From Taiwanofungus camphoratus (taxonomy: Eukaryota; Basidiomycota; Agaricomycetes; Polyporales; Taiwanofungaceae), in contig CP021223.1 in assembly GCA_003999685.1 (NCBI GenBank), positions 1,116,001 to 1,180,000 on the forward strand: DNA of 64,000 nt, written 5' to 3'. A program made the position numbers and the translations under genes. The notes below the pieces were generated by a model that saw nothing but the letters and a program-made list of their open reading frames with translations, was not told the DNA's origin and did no database searches. Shown here piece after piece: positions 1 to 11,489 of the stretch; positions within the stretch are counted from its first letter, which is position 1; every line of letters starts with the position of its first letter.

Positions 1-1
1 T

Positions 2-999
2 TGGGAGACGATGGCCAAAGACCCGAGACTGGGGCTCGAGGGCAAGTTCTTTCTTGAAGAAGGCAAGAAGGGAGAGGATTCTGCCAGCAAACCCATCCCC
101 AATGCTATCCATCTTGTCCGACGAGGCGACTTCCTGCTCAGCATTCTTCGTGAACATGATGAGAAGATGCGAGCAATTGCGTCGACCATGCGCAAGGGTC
201 ATAGCATAAAGGTATCAGCGTCACCACCGCCGGCCATTGCATCATCATCATACGTCAGCAGTTTGAAGCGCCGCGCGGAGAGCGAGGCAGTGGCTTCAGT
301 GGACGAGGGTAGTACGAAGAGGCGGAAACGGAGACCGACTCCTACCTTCACAGATTCCTCTTCGTCGGATGAGTGGTGCGTTAGCTCCCATCTACCGGTG
401 ATATTAGTTCCTGCAATGTCAGTGCTAATCCCACGTCAACACAGTCCATCAATGGATGAATCTGCGACCAAGGAGGAGCTCCGACCGGTCAAGAAACAAC
501 TCGTGAGTATATGTATTTGTCCGCTGTGAGGCTTCCTGATTTTTGAGATTCCCCTTCATGCAGAAAAATCTAAAATTATCAGGCGGGGACATATCTAGAG
601 ACGACAAGGTCGCCATATTGAAGGAGTCTCTTTCCGCTATTGGTAAGCGCATAGAGCTGGTCCTTGCGCAGAAGCAGGCAGTGGGAGAGGATCGAGACAG
701 ATGGCGTCGACATCTTTGGACGTGAGTCTTGCCTTACAAGCGTTGCTGTCCTCGCGTCGATATTCATGACTTATGGCAGATTTGTGACTTTGTTCTGGCC
801 CAAGAAAGTCAAGGCAGCAAAACTTGAGGAGATCCACACCAAGATGGTGCAGAAGGAAGCATCGAGCGAAGGTCCGAGCGCTTCCAAGAAGCCTCGTTTG
901 AGCACCGGCGCGAGCGTTTCAACATCACGAAGTGGTGGTTCATCTTCGCTCCCATCGGTGTCCACAGCTTCGTCCCACGTCAATGGGAAACACCGGTAG
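2..999 (+). CDS. CHD1: CHD1-type chromatin remodeling ATPase, C-terminal part (5' truncated by window edge)
   Basis: This is the end of a CHD1/Hrp1-family nucleosome-spacing ATPase; the chromodomains and helicase lie upstream of the window. The reading frame is open from base 2, so the ATG at 11 is internal. Likely exons are 2-375, 445-502, 564-721 and 780-999, giving 269 residues. The first exon holds the end of the SANT-SLIDE DNA-binding region (GLEGKFFLEEGKKGED, then PNAIHLVRRGDFLLSILREH) followed by a basic linker. The later exons make the CHD1 helical C-terminal domain (DUF4208/CHCT), recognisable from LRPVKKQL, KVAILKESLSAIGKRI, RRHLWT and FVTLFWPKKVKAAKLEEIH. A Ser-rich tail ends the protein. 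The order and spacing match the family closely. CHD1 acts in the nucleus on transcribed chromatin (family knowledge). Confidence 0.93.
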
Positions 1000-1810
1000 C
1001 GTTAACATGAACTGTGGTTACTTGCCTTACCCATCTCTTTCTTATGGATGTTACTCTTGCGTAGATAATAGCCGCTGTATCGTTGATCTTGTCTGTCTCC
1101 TCGACCGCCTTTGTGATGCTCGCTCAGTCGAGTTCTCCCTGCTTCCCTTCTCATACCCGGACGCTACCAAGTATGTACGCCGTTTCTCTTCGACCTACCT
1201 TCCTCATACTCTCCCGCAACTGTCCATACACTACTCATCACGATATGTTACTGTATCTTCGCAAATTTTTCACGCTCTGGTGTTCTGTTTTCGTCCGTCT
1301 CCTCTCTTGGTTCTGTCATGATCATTGTGTTCATAGGTCCACACTCCACCTCCGTTAACAGCTTCCACTAGTCACTGCCCGTGTATAACATCATTATCCA
1401 CGATAATACAACACTGAGGTATCCATGCGGATCCATCTGCTTCTACAACCCAAAATATAATACAAACTATGATACGAGTGCTTCGTGACGGCGTGCATCT
1501 TCCAAGGAACGTACATCTGTCAAGAGCATGAAGGGACGGCACCGACTTCGCCTGCCCTCCCTCAACCATCTCTGTCTCCGAGCCGATGGATCGTGGACGG
1601 AGCCTGCTGGCCAGTTCTGCGTACCAAGATGGACGATCGCTGAACCTTATCACACATTGCGAAACGACAGGCCCACGCTAATGGATAGCAAGTGTCCAAT
1701 TGGATGTGAACCGCCGCCATGATACGCATGAAACGATAGTTTGAGACGAAGTCGATCCATCGCAACTGCGTACAAGCTTCCAACGAGGCAAGCCTACTGC
1801 TTCGCTGCAT
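1000..1810. other. Convergent 3' intergenic region
   Basis: This stretch separates two convergent genes. It is pyrimidine-rich on the plus strand just after the CHD1 stop and probably holds both 3' UTRs. The reading frames here are short and have no recognisable content. The C-terminus of the minus-strand neighbour could extend into it if a last intron was missed. Confidence 0.5.
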
Positions 1811-3095
1811 TTATCCTAATAAAAATAGACCACACGTGTCAGTTTCTCCATCTTCAATGAATATATTTTTGAATGCTACACGAAAGGGGAGAACTTTCAG
1901 AATGGAAGAACAGACATACTCTCGCCCCTGCACGCGAATGGCAGGCCGTAGTGCTGCCGAACCTGAACTTCGTTTGCGATGGCGGGGCGCCGTACCGACG
2001 GTGACGCTGACAAGGGGCGGGCGCTCGGTGAGAGCTGGGACTGTCGCTGGAAAGGGAGTGGAAGACTTGTTGGATGGACCTGCCGGATGTTGTCGGGTAC
2101 CAGAAGTACGCCTAATACGACTCGAAGATACAGGGGGGGCAGGACCAGGAGGCGGGGCTGCCGCGCGCGCAGCTAATGTTCATGAGCAGGCAGTAGGGTA
2201 AGCTTTCCTCTTTCGCAGCAAATTACGCTGCAAATAATGCTACATACTAACCTTGGACTACCTTCGCATCCGCCTCGCGATGAAAGCTTTCCATAAGCGC
2301 CGCATATCGTCGCACCTGCCACGCAAGCTGGCTTGCGCGGGCAAAATTGCCCTCACTCAGCGCCCATTTGCGCTCTTCCTTGAACCGACGACGCTCCGAA
2401 TCCGCGAGGCTGGCGCGTGCACGGAGAACAGCGACTGCACGCTCATGCGGGGTGAGGCGTCCTTCAGGGTCAATGGAGGAGGGCACAGAGTCAAGTGAGA
2501 TGGACGGTGCTGTGCTGGCGTAGGTGAGCGTAGGTGTGATGGGACGCACTTCGAGCCGGCGCGGGTTACGCTCACGATCCCGATCACGATCGCGTTCGCG
2601 CTCGTCGGAGTCTCGACGGTGTGCATGTCCATTTTCGCGCCTGTGTCCATGCGTACGTGTGCGGTCTTGGACGCGGCTAAAGGAGACGAGGCGCAGGCGT
2701 TTGCTGGTGTCGTGTGCGTCCCGTGCATGCGTGCCGCTGGACATGGCGCCCACTTTTTCGGGTACCTTGTACGAGCCATCCTCAAAGACACGCGAGAGCA
2801 CATCTGTAAAAACAACGCCAAGAGCGACACCTAGGAGGGTGCATACACACTGCGTGGTATCGAATGTGCGAGAGAAGTCAATGACGAGCTTGACGGCAAT
2901 ACCAAATGCAATAGGTATGACCAGCAGTTGCGAGAGCTGCGTCGCAGTGTGATATAGCAGGACGCCCTGAAACAAACCAGTAAGGAGAAAGTCTGGGGTG
3001 GAGGGAAGCTCGTTGGTGCTGGGGAACACTAAAGAGTTGAGGGCGATACGTGCGCCTAGCGCGAAAAGGAGTGGGAGGCTCGCCGTAATTTCCAT
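1811..3095 (-). CDS. Hypothetical membrane-anchored protein with basic, coiled C-terminal half
   Basis: I do not recognise this protein. The first 100 residues are hydrophobic and suggest two to four membrane segments (MEITASLPLLFALGARIALN, FLLTGLFQGVLLYHTATQL, LLVIPIAFGIAVKLVIDF, VCTLLGVALGVVF). A highly charged stretch follows, with Arg/Asp/Glu repeats (ERERDRDRDRERNPRR), then a helical region (HERAVAVLRARASLADSERR) that loosely resembles the DUF1771 helices found before Smr domains. A 79-base intron (2173-2251) joins this to a Pro/Ser-rich exon; the two exons total 1,206 bases in frame. The last residues look atypical, so the true end may differ. It lies tail to tail with the CHD1 gene. 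The likely location is an internal membrane with a cytosolic or nuclear tail, which is inference. Confidence 0.6.
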
Positions 3096-3367
3096 GCAAA
3101 TCTTGGTGGGCAGCTCATATAGACATTAAGTGAAGAGAGTTGGGTATCTGCAGCAGGCGACTGACTCGCTACCGCGAGCACAAGAGTCGAGGACTCGAGG
3201 TCGGCGTGATGGACGAGGACAACGCCCAAACATGCGGTATACATGTTTCCACGTGACTATAGCCGATTCGACAATTTCATTTGGCAAGTGTTCATGAACA
3301 ATAGAAGAGAAGATGGATATAGTGCAAGCTAGCAATAGTACTGTACATTGGATACTGTTGTTACATC

Positions 3368-5339
3368 TCAGGCCTCGGTGTCAATATAGTTGGCCATCGG
3401 GTCCTCCGTCATCCGCCGAGTCATTCGGTACGCCTCTGGAACAGAAGTCAGCACAAGAGCAGTCACACAATCTTTAGAAAACGCACCGAGTTCCTCTTGA
3501 GAAACTTCATGGCTCCCATCCTGTCCAGCCTTCTTCCGCTTCCCCAACCTGTCGTCTCTATCATCGCCTTTCGCCTTCCTTTTCCTTTCCTCGCGGATCG
3601 CATCCTCTAGTCGGTTCTTGTCTAGCGTGATTTCTCCCTCACCCAGTCGTTTCTTGGAGAATAGCTCTTCCGCCTTCTTTTGTCGGTCTTCGACGGAGTC
3701 TGCCTGTGCTGGCCTGGTCTCTTGGGGAGGTGGAGAGGCCGAGGATGATGCAAGTAGGTTCTTGGCACTTGATGCCTTGGCTGCTTCGATACCTGCCTCA
3801 CCCGTACAGTACGATAGGTGGATGGTCGAGTGGCAGCAGGCATAGCCCCACTGGCTGGATGCTGGGTCGTACCATGAACCCCAGACAGCTGTGTGGTTGT
3901 TGGTGTAGACTACAGAGATCGTGTTGTTAGTGTAATGTAAATACCACTGCGACAATATGCCATACCATCTTCGGGGTACTTTGATTTCGCCTTCGCCCGC
4001 TCCTTGCCTTTGATGACCTGTCCCGTCCGAGAGAACTCGGCATACTCCTCCGTCTGCCCTTGCAGCAGCTCCTTCGGCGCCTTCTCGAGGTACTCCTCCC
4101 CACCATACTTGGCGAGGATGCTGACCTTGGTCATGTCCTTCAACTTCTCCTTCTTCTGTTGGAACTCTTGATGCAGCAGCTGACCTTGCGTTGGATTCGC
4201 ATTCATATGCACATCGTTCCCGCGTGCGGCCGCGTTCCATGCGAAGAGCTGCAGTTTTTGTACTGCGGGTGCTTCACCTGAATGGCGCAGGAAGTTGTCA
4301 CCGGCAAAGATAGCCTTACGTAGGGATTTGGTGAGCGGTAATATCCCCAAAGGAATGCCATCTGGATACTCACCTCTTCTGGAGGGATATTCATCAATGG
4401 ATTGTCTCGCATTGAACGGGTCTTCGGATCGTAGTAGGCACTCGAGGGGTCCAGATTGATGAGATACTTGGCAGTGTCCTCCCGAATACGCAGATTCCGG
4501 ACGGTGATACGAGTTTTTGTGTCTAGCTTCTGCCCAACAGCATCCGCCGACTCCGCATACTTGTCCTGATCCTCGTCCTCCTCTTCGCTGCTCCCGAAGT
4601 CGTCCTCGCGCCCCTCCGCCTTCTCCTTGCCCGCCTTCGCGACCTTGCGCACGGCTGCGAGGTCCGTCGTCGTCTGCTTGTCGATCTCCTCCTCACGCAG
4701 CTTCTGCCGCGCAGCCTCGACCGCCGCGTACTCCTCGTACACCCGTTTGTGCTCCGCGGGGTCGTACCCGTTCCACCGATCGCGCTTCGCGTCGTATCCG
4801 TTCGCGACCTCTTGGATGACCTCATCCGGCGCGATGTCTTTGCTCGTAAACTTTGCCCCACGGCGGCGCGGCCGCTCGAGACAATCTTGCCGCTTGTGCG
4901 TCATCGCGCCGCAATTTTCGCATGCGCCCTTACGGTACTTCTTCGCGACAGGTCCCGCTTTCGCACCGCGGTCGTACCAGTTGCCAAGCTTTTCGGAGGA
5001 GCGGTCATAGTCGAGCATGCGCTGATGGCTCAGCGTAGGTGCACCGGTGTCTAGATACCATGGCACTTGTGCAATGTACTCTAGAGACGCATAGGATACG
5101 TGTGAGAAGCTCCATAGAAAAGTAAAGCTGTATGCGAGTGGGACGTACGAGGAATATGAGGGTTGATTGGCTTGCCCTCCTCGTCAAGGGCGGCGGGCGC
5201 TGTACCCGCTTTACGAGCAGCATCGAGGTCCTTTTGACGGCGAAATTCCTCACGAGAAAGCTTTCCGGTAGCTGTTAGGGCTGTTGGTAATGAAGGTGGT
5301 CAATAATTTGATAAGGAGCTCACCAGAAGCCGACGCCAT
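3368..5339 (-). CDS. SLU7: Pre-mRNA splicing factor SLU7
   Basis: SLU7 is a second-step splicing factor that helps choose the 3' splice site. Six exons fit: 5339-5324, 5271-5149, 5080-4374, 4314-3966, 3909-3487 and 3435-3368, giving 561 residues. Near the N-terminus [16 protein letters not shown] is diagnostic, followed by the CCHC zinc knuckle [20 protein letters not shown]. Other hallmarks are [53 protein letters not shown] and the CCHS...SYCTGEAG segment, with [11 protein letters not shown] near the C-terminus. Length and motif order match the family. It acts in the nucleus with Prp18 (family knowledge). The tRNA-Leu lies about 215 bases upstream of its start codon on the same strand, and the MAP kinase kinase is divergent beyond it. 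Confidence 0.96.
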
Positions 5340-5555
5340 TGTATGTTGGAGGTGAAGAAGTGTACACTGGCTTGCGCTCCAATAATGCTGAATAAGCGCC
5401 GGTGGCACAGGCCGGTAAAGTTCAGACTCCTCGACTGAATTTGGAGTACAAGCTTCCAAGGAAATATTCAATACAGGTGTTTTCTTGTTTCCACTTGAGC
5501 AACCTATTTTACTGGATGGTGATACAAGGGAAAAAAAGAGGAGAACGAGACCTAA

Positions 5556-5649
5556 TGACAGTGACGAGATTCGAACTCGCGCGGGAAACCCATCACGGAT
5601 TGGATCTAATAACCTAAACGTGACGCCGTAACCACTTGGCTACACTGCC
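5556..5649 (-). tRNA. tRNA-Leu, anticodon TAG (UAG), with a short intron
   Basis: The minus strand folds as a class II tRNA. The acceptor stem is GGCAGTG/CACTGTC with discriminator A. The D arm is GCC/GGC around AAGTGGTTAC. The anticodon stem is TCACG/CGTGA. The loop reads TTTAGG, then a 14-base intron, then C, so the anticodon is TAG and decodes CUA. A long variable arm (GGGTTTCCC) and a T arm (GCGAG, TTCGAAT, CTCGT) complete it. A long variable arm, discriminator A and an intron after position 37 all fit leucine. The call comes from manual folding. Confidence 0.9.
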
Positions 5650-5689
5650 GGTGTAGAGGAGTTTATAAGTTTATGCTTTTATTGGGGTA

Positions 5690-5800
5690 TGTATTGCTTC
5701 GGTCACATGTCACAGGGACTGAACTGATTTCGCCCCTGGTCACGGTCACACAAGGGTCATGAACTAGCCTTGATTTAGTGGTCACGAAGGCCAAAAAAGG
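5690..5800. repeat. Possible short relative of the 58.5-kb MITE, beside the tRNA
   Basis: This stretch is dense in GTCACA/GTCACG motifs with intervening CAGGGACTGAACTG and CACAAGGGTCATGAACT. The same words, in the same style, fill the ends of the 58456-59170 element (for example CGCGTCACAGGGCCCCTTGA). No clear terminal repeat or target duplication is visible here, so this may be a decayed end or chance similarity. Confidence 0.3.
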
Positions 5801-5954
5801 CGCGGAAGTGGATTGACGCACGCTAAGACGTGGGAAGAGCCACGTGGCGCGGAAGTGGCCACGAGAAGCGCCCATAGAGAACTGCCAGATTTATCCGGTG
5901 TACAGACTGCTTTGTGCGCTCGCCAGGCTTGCATCGTCCTCACCGTCTTCCACG

Positions 5955-7678
5955 ATGCAGTCCCTCCATTCCAGCCCTGCACGTCCACTTGGCCCGCGAA
6001 ACATTCAGCGCGCCTCCTCTCCTGCCCCCTTTGTTCTCCCCGAGGTCGCTCCTCTCAACGTCCGCAAGAAAGACACTCCCAATGGTGCTCGACCAAAGCT
6101 CAAGCTTCCCAAGATTGACTTTAGCAGCCTCGCTAATCACGGTGGTCCTTTTGCTGGCGACTACGCGAATATGCCTCCTCTTGCTATGACTACCCCTCGT
6201 GTCAACGGCGACGGCCCCGATCTGCCTACTATCAGGCCAGAGCAGACTATTTCTCCCCAACCACGACCTCCTCCCGTCGTTTCTATGGAGAACATCCGCC
6301 AGACCGTCGAGGAGTTCGACCAGTGGTCTGACGACCTCCTCGAGGAGCTTAGCCGGCTTGGTGAAGGCGCAGGCGGCGCAGTATACAAGGTCAAGGACAA
6401 GCGTACAGGCACCATCATGGCCCGCAAGACCATCACCACCCACGAGGCACCCATGAAGCAGCTCCTGCGCGAGATCAAGATCATTTCGTCCACCTCGCAC
6501 GTGAACATCATCCACTTTTACGGCGCGTACATCTCGCCCTCGTCCAGCGAGGTCAAGGTGCTCATGGAATTCGGTGAGGGCGGGAGCCTCGAGTCGGTCG
6601 GCAAGCGCATGAAGGAGATCGGCGGGCGTGTTGGCGAAAAGGTCGCCGGACGGCTCGCGGAGGGCGTGAGCGCTATCTCCTTCATCGCGTGGCATGACAA
6701 CGCCTCCTGATACTGATCCACCGCGCAGATCTTGCAGGGCCTAGCGTACCTCCACAAGAACAAAACGATCCACCGTGACATTAAGCCACCAAACATCCTC
6801 CTCACGCGCGAGGGCCTCGTCAAACTGTGCGACTTTGGCGTGTCGGGCGAGCTCGTTGACTCGATCGCGGGCACCTTCACGGGAACCAGTCTGTACATGG
6901 CGGTGGGTGCTTCTCTTTCCTCATTCTGCGGTTTCACCTTCGTGATTTTTTGTACCCCTCACTGATCCGTCGTACAGCCGGAGCGTCTGTCCGGCTTGGA
7001 CTACACCATTAGATCGGATGTGTGGTCCACGGGCATCTCCTTGCTCGAGCTAGTCCAGAACCGCTTCCCCTTCCCCAGCGATCTCGCCGCGATCGAGCTC
7101 ATGATATACATCACGCAGCACGAGGTGCGTCCACATCTTCCCATCTCTTTCCTGCCCGCTCGTCCGAATTCTGACGCCGACCCTTCCCACGCTGCGCTGC
7201 AGCCCCCAGAACTGGAAGACGAAGAGGACATCGTCTGGAGTGCGGAGATGAAGGACTTTATCAAGGTCACGTACGTATCGTCGTTATCGCACCTAGCCTG
7301 CCCTTGTCTTCCGCCGATCTCACGCGTATATTTCCCTGCATGATCTTAGACTCACGCGGGATCCCGTCCTACGTCCAACACCCAAGGACATGCTTGCCCA
7401 CCCCTGGATCGTCAACGTAATGCAGCATGAAGTCAATATGGCCTATTGGATGCGGAAAGTCTGGGGGTGGCCCAAGAGCAGGAAATCAGGCGAGACGTCA
7501 GTCCTTCCTTCGCTCATAACCATAGCCTGCTGACTGGCCTGGTATCCTCGTACCTGTTATTTGACACTGGCGCCCTTCCATGCACAGCCATTCACGCCCA
7601 AGTTCCAGCCGGAGTGACCCGTCGTCATTGGACGGGACGATGGCCAGCCTGTCTCTAGGGACGGACTCGGACGCGTGA
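5955..7678 (+). CDS. MKK1: MAP kinase kinase, Mkk1/Mkk2 (cell-wall integrity) type
   Basis: This is a dual-specificity kinase of the MEK family. Six exons (5955-6665, 6729-6902, 6978-7124, 7203-7270, 7350-7496, 7588-7678) give 445 residues. After a Pro-rich N-terminus with a basic docking-like patch ([12 protein letters not shown]) come the Gly loop [12 protein letters not shown], the ATP lysine in IMARKTI, the catalytic loop [15 protein letters not shown], the activation loop [18 protein letters not shown] and [21 protein letters not shown] Ser-rich tail follows ([14 protein letters not shown]). The pattern fits the Mkk1/Mkk2 group that activates the Slt2/Mpk1 MAP kinase better than Pbs2 or Ste7, but that subgroup call is by memory. 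An upstream in-frame ATG at 5844 is possible; I chose 5955 because the protein looks typical from there. Confidence 0.92.
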
Positions 7679-8416
7679 CCCACCACCGCCACACCCTCCG
7701 CCACACCCTTCCTACCCGCATCTTGTACTACCTGGTCCCCGCTCCGTCTCCATCTCTGTCTCGCCGTTGTCTGCACTATTCGGTCATGCTACTCGCACGC
7801 ACGCTCGCACATTCAAAACTAATCACGCAATCAATAATGCACTCATCTCGCACACACATTGTCATCCTCGATTCGTCCCCTTCTGTTCACGTCTTTTTTT
7901 CCTCTGTACATAGACTCGGGCACGGCAGGCGGGGGTGCCGGGCTGGGCCACATCTTAGCTGGCGGACAGCCAAGACGCGATTGAAACGTTGGACGCTGTT
8001 CAATAAGTCATCTACGTGTACAATGTTTCTGTAATGTCACCAGTTATGTAGGGTATGTTTGGAAACTGGGTTGCTAGTGGGCTCAGGATCTGTATGTACA
8101 CGGACTTGGTTTCACTTTACTGCACATGCCATACTACGTATAAATGTTCTTTTCTAACAGTGATATGTCGAAGTCTGTTATTTCCGAAAGTTACAGTGAG
8201 TATACAGCTGTGCTCACCATTAACGATACAAATCCGTTAAAGTACTACCAAACCTGAGAGCGTCACGATAACGACGAAACACGGACTCGTGAAAAAAAAA
8301 GACAAGACGGAATGAACACTTCACTGTATTGGTTGAATTGAATTCAAAGATTTGACGAAACCTATACAAATCAGCTGAATGAACTAACAAAAATGAAACT
8401 TGAAAGAACTCACGTC
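7679..8416. other. Intergenic, convergent 3' regions
   Basis: This sits between the kinase stop and the stop of the next minus-strand gene. It is pyrimidine-rich on the plus strand at first and AT-rich later. I see no gene, RNA or repeat in it. Confidence 0.5.
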
Positions 8417-11188
8417 TCACGATTTGACCACCAGACCACCATCAACTCTCTCCGGTCCATTGACGACACTAATGGAAGTGCCCCTACCTTTCCTTCCTCG
8501 CCCTGCCTTTCTCTGACCCCTGTTTCTAGAGCTATCTTGCCCTCTCGTGCTTCCCTCTCGGCGACGACCAGAGTCATCTCTGCCATTGCCACTATGACCA
8601 GTGTGGCTAGACGGCAACCCATGTCTAGTGGTGGCGCCAGGTAGCTTTACAGTGGCCTGGGCAAGCAAGGGCGAAGCACCTGTCTCCACTATGCTCTGTT
8701 CGGCACCTGTTTGAGGGGAACTGATCTTACTCTGTGGCACGAGGGTATGGTGAAAGGGACTTGGAGTTCGAGGGGTTTGATGCAGAGGGCTAGGAGGGGA
8801 GAGGAGGAAATGTACATGAGACTGACTCTCTGCTTGGTCTGAAGACATCCCGGAAGAATAGCTGCGAGCACGCTGAATACGCGCAGCCGGAGAGGGTGCA
8901 TGCGCATCGTCTCCAGCGGGGTTGAAATCTTCCTCTGGTACCGATGACAATCGCCGTTGAATGAGACGCGTAAGAGGAATTGACCTTGTTTGCTGGTGAG
9001 AAAAACTGCGGAGACGTGGCTTGGGAGATGTGGGAGAAAGAGGACTGGCAGTAACCGGCTGCGCAGGACCATCAGAGCGCGCAATTCCACGAGGGGAAGA
9101 CATAGAGACCATCGGTGTGTTTGGAGGAGGCCTAGACTGTACAGGAGAGCGTCCAACCCGATTTGTAGAAAGCCTTACATCGGAAACTTTGAGATTCTGA
9201 CTTTGCAAATAGCTCGACAGAGAGTTGACAAGGGGCACATCAGGGACATAGACACAAGGATGAGTTTGACTAATATGGATCGAGTTGTCCTTAATCTGAG
9301 CAGCCGGAGCCAGTGAACTTGCGTTAACAGCACGATTGGTAAGCACTAGACTGTTCAGTCGATTTTGAGGAGACTGCCGTAGTTGCTGGGTCGAAGCCGA
9401 GTGAGTGAACTCAGAGTAAGACTGCAGACTGGTAGGAGATAGCTTAGGCAGACGAGAGACAGAAAGCAATTCCGGAGAGATAACAGAATCCTGGTGCGGA
9501 GAGAAATTAGAGGACCAAATAGGCGATGAGGAATTCGGCGGAGTAGGAAGTAAACTTTGTTGTTGCTGTATCTGTTGCTGGCGATACTGCTGAGCTATTT
9601 CCAAGGCAGACATACGGCGAGGCGGCATAGCACTGCGAGACGCTTGAGGCAATAGACTTGGTTGGGGATCCAGAACAATCGGCGAGCGGGACGACCCAAG
9701 ATACTGTAGAGGCGATATGGAAGCAGATAGCGTAGTTTTGAACCGGTCACCAAGTCCATTCGCATGGCTAGAGGACGAAGACAGAACACCAATATCCTTA
9801 AGCCTCTCTTGAGCGAGCAGCACTGCTTGCCAGTCCAGTCCGGGCTCATAGCCCAAGTCGTGCGAGCGGAGATCATGACCAAGACCCTGTGCTCGACTGC
9901 TGATAAGTTCGTAGTCCGGATAGAACCCACTCATAGTATTTTCCGCGTGCTGTCTCACGATTTCACTAAGATCTATTGGCTCTTGGCCTCGAAGAGGATA
10001 TCCAGAGGGTGACTGCTGAGCTTGCACTTTGAGTTCAGGAGCATTCAGACGTGGATGTCGAAATTCGTGCAAATCATGTTGTCCGAATTGGGTGACTGGG
10101 CTCGGCTCAACTTCGGGCTTTGTCTTTTGAAACCGTGGAGGAACATTGCCTGGGTTCAAATGGGACAGTCCTCGCCGGGGAATCGGGTGGGTCGAGGTGT
10201 GGAAGACTGTGTCGGAGCGAGAGCGACTAGATGGCATATCTTCGCCCTCCAGACCCCAAATCATACGAGGCAGATTATCTTGTTCCTCAATGATAGTTCC
10301 CTCGGCTCCACTGAAAGTCATGCATTTAGAGTAGGATCATGAGATACGAGAGAAAATAATCGCTCACGATGGACATCGGGCATAAGGCAGTGACAATGGC
10401 CCGTGAAGCGCAGGAATAGGGCGCGGGGGAGACTTGGCCCATGTAATCCAACCTATGACATAGATATAAGTAGTCAAGGGGCAGAATGTCATGCAGCTCA
10501 AACCTTCATCATTAGGTGCTGTCGCTGGGTCGTCTTCCACGTGGGCACTGCTACGCAAGAAGCCCTCGGAAAGCTGATCCTTATTCGCTATAATGACTAT
10601 TGACTCTGGAGACGAAGGTGGAGACGGCGTATGGGGTATGTCACTTGCATGTGATCGAACACGAACGCGAGATTGCCCCTCATCTCCGGGAAGAAAAGGC
10701 TCAGCGCAAGCAGATACATCGATATGCGAGAGGAAACTTGTATCTTCATGCGTGGGCAATGGCATTGATACGATACGCAATGCTGTCTTCTCTAATGTTG
10801 CCTTGGCGGAATACACAGACACTGTCTCTGGTAGAGAGACGAGTCTCGAAGAGACTGCTTTAGGGGAATTGAATTGAGCAGGCCGAACATACGGTAATTG
10901 TTGACGTTTGTATGAACGGACAGTTGTTGAGATTGACCGTGCTGGGCTTGTGCTATCTGAAGAGTAAGAATGGTCCGAGGTATGACTATATGCACTGTCA
11001 AATTGGGTAGAGGCCGGTGAAGCATCTAAAGGGGACAACTGAGCTGCAACCATGGAATCCGAGACATTTTGAACACGGGTCGAGCTCATGGACATTGAAG
11101 GGCAAGGCAGGACCGTCTGAGTCTGCACATTGTCTGTCTGGACGCCTCTGTCAGCGTAACTTTTGGTCTGGTCTTCCACAAACGACAT
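8417..11188 (-). CDS. Long Ser/Pro/Gln-rich low-complexity protein, function unknown
   Basis: Three exons (11188-10504, 10452-10368, 10310-8417) give 887 residues. I do not recognise a catalytic domain. The best-ordered part is the compact stretch spanning both splice joins, WITWAKSPPRPIPALHGPLS followed by LPYARCPSGAEGTI and LPRMIWGL, which looks like a conserved core. The rest is disordered: repeated Ser-Pro pairs that could be proline-directed phosphorylation sites, a Gln run (QQYRQQQIQQQQS), and an Arg/Gly-rich C-terminal patch (RNRGQRKAGRGRKGRG) typical of RNA-binding or nuclear proteins. The first intron is 51 bases, lacks stops and keeps frame, so a form retaining it is possible. A nuclear or RNA-related role is only inference. 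The stop codon overlaps a fair GTGAGA donor, so the end could differ. Confidence 0.72.
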
Positions 11189-11489
11189 TTTGTGGCTACG
11201 GCGATTCTGGCCAGATAAATTTGGGTAGGCAAAGAGTATAGCTAAATCTATGGACAGAGCAGAGTCAACAGGACATCAACGTTTGGGCTAAGACGTGTGC
11301 GGACGGAAATTCAACTTGTTCTACACAAACACAAATGACGCACTGATCATGCGTCACACGAACGACAGTATCGTCACGTCACGGTGTCTAGGGTCAGGCA
11401 GAGAACCGATAACATTTCAAGAACTAGCTTCAGTCACATAATTCCGAGTCATGCAAGCCCACCCTTCCCCAGCATGTACTTCCAAGCAC
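11189..11489. other. Intergenic region between two minus-strand genes
   Basis: This region holds the promoter of the Ser/Pro-rich gene and the 3' end of the RNase H2B gene. No coding content is visible. Confidence 0.4.

Noticed and set aside
2524-2952. Arg/Ser-rich plus-strand frame (RSRSRSRSRSS) like an SR splicing protein
   Set aside because: It is the antisense of the Arg/Asp/Glu repeat in the minus-strand membrane protein; the sense frame has a better start, composition and splice structure.
4517-4861. Arg/Pro-rich frames on both strands over the middle of SLU7
   Set aside because: They are shadows of the GC-rich SLU7 exon, which carries clear family motifs in its own frame.
5940-6695. 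251-residue minus-strand frame opposite the kinase
   Set aside because: It mirrors the first kinase exon and has no domain; the plus strand has the Gly loop and kinase motifs.
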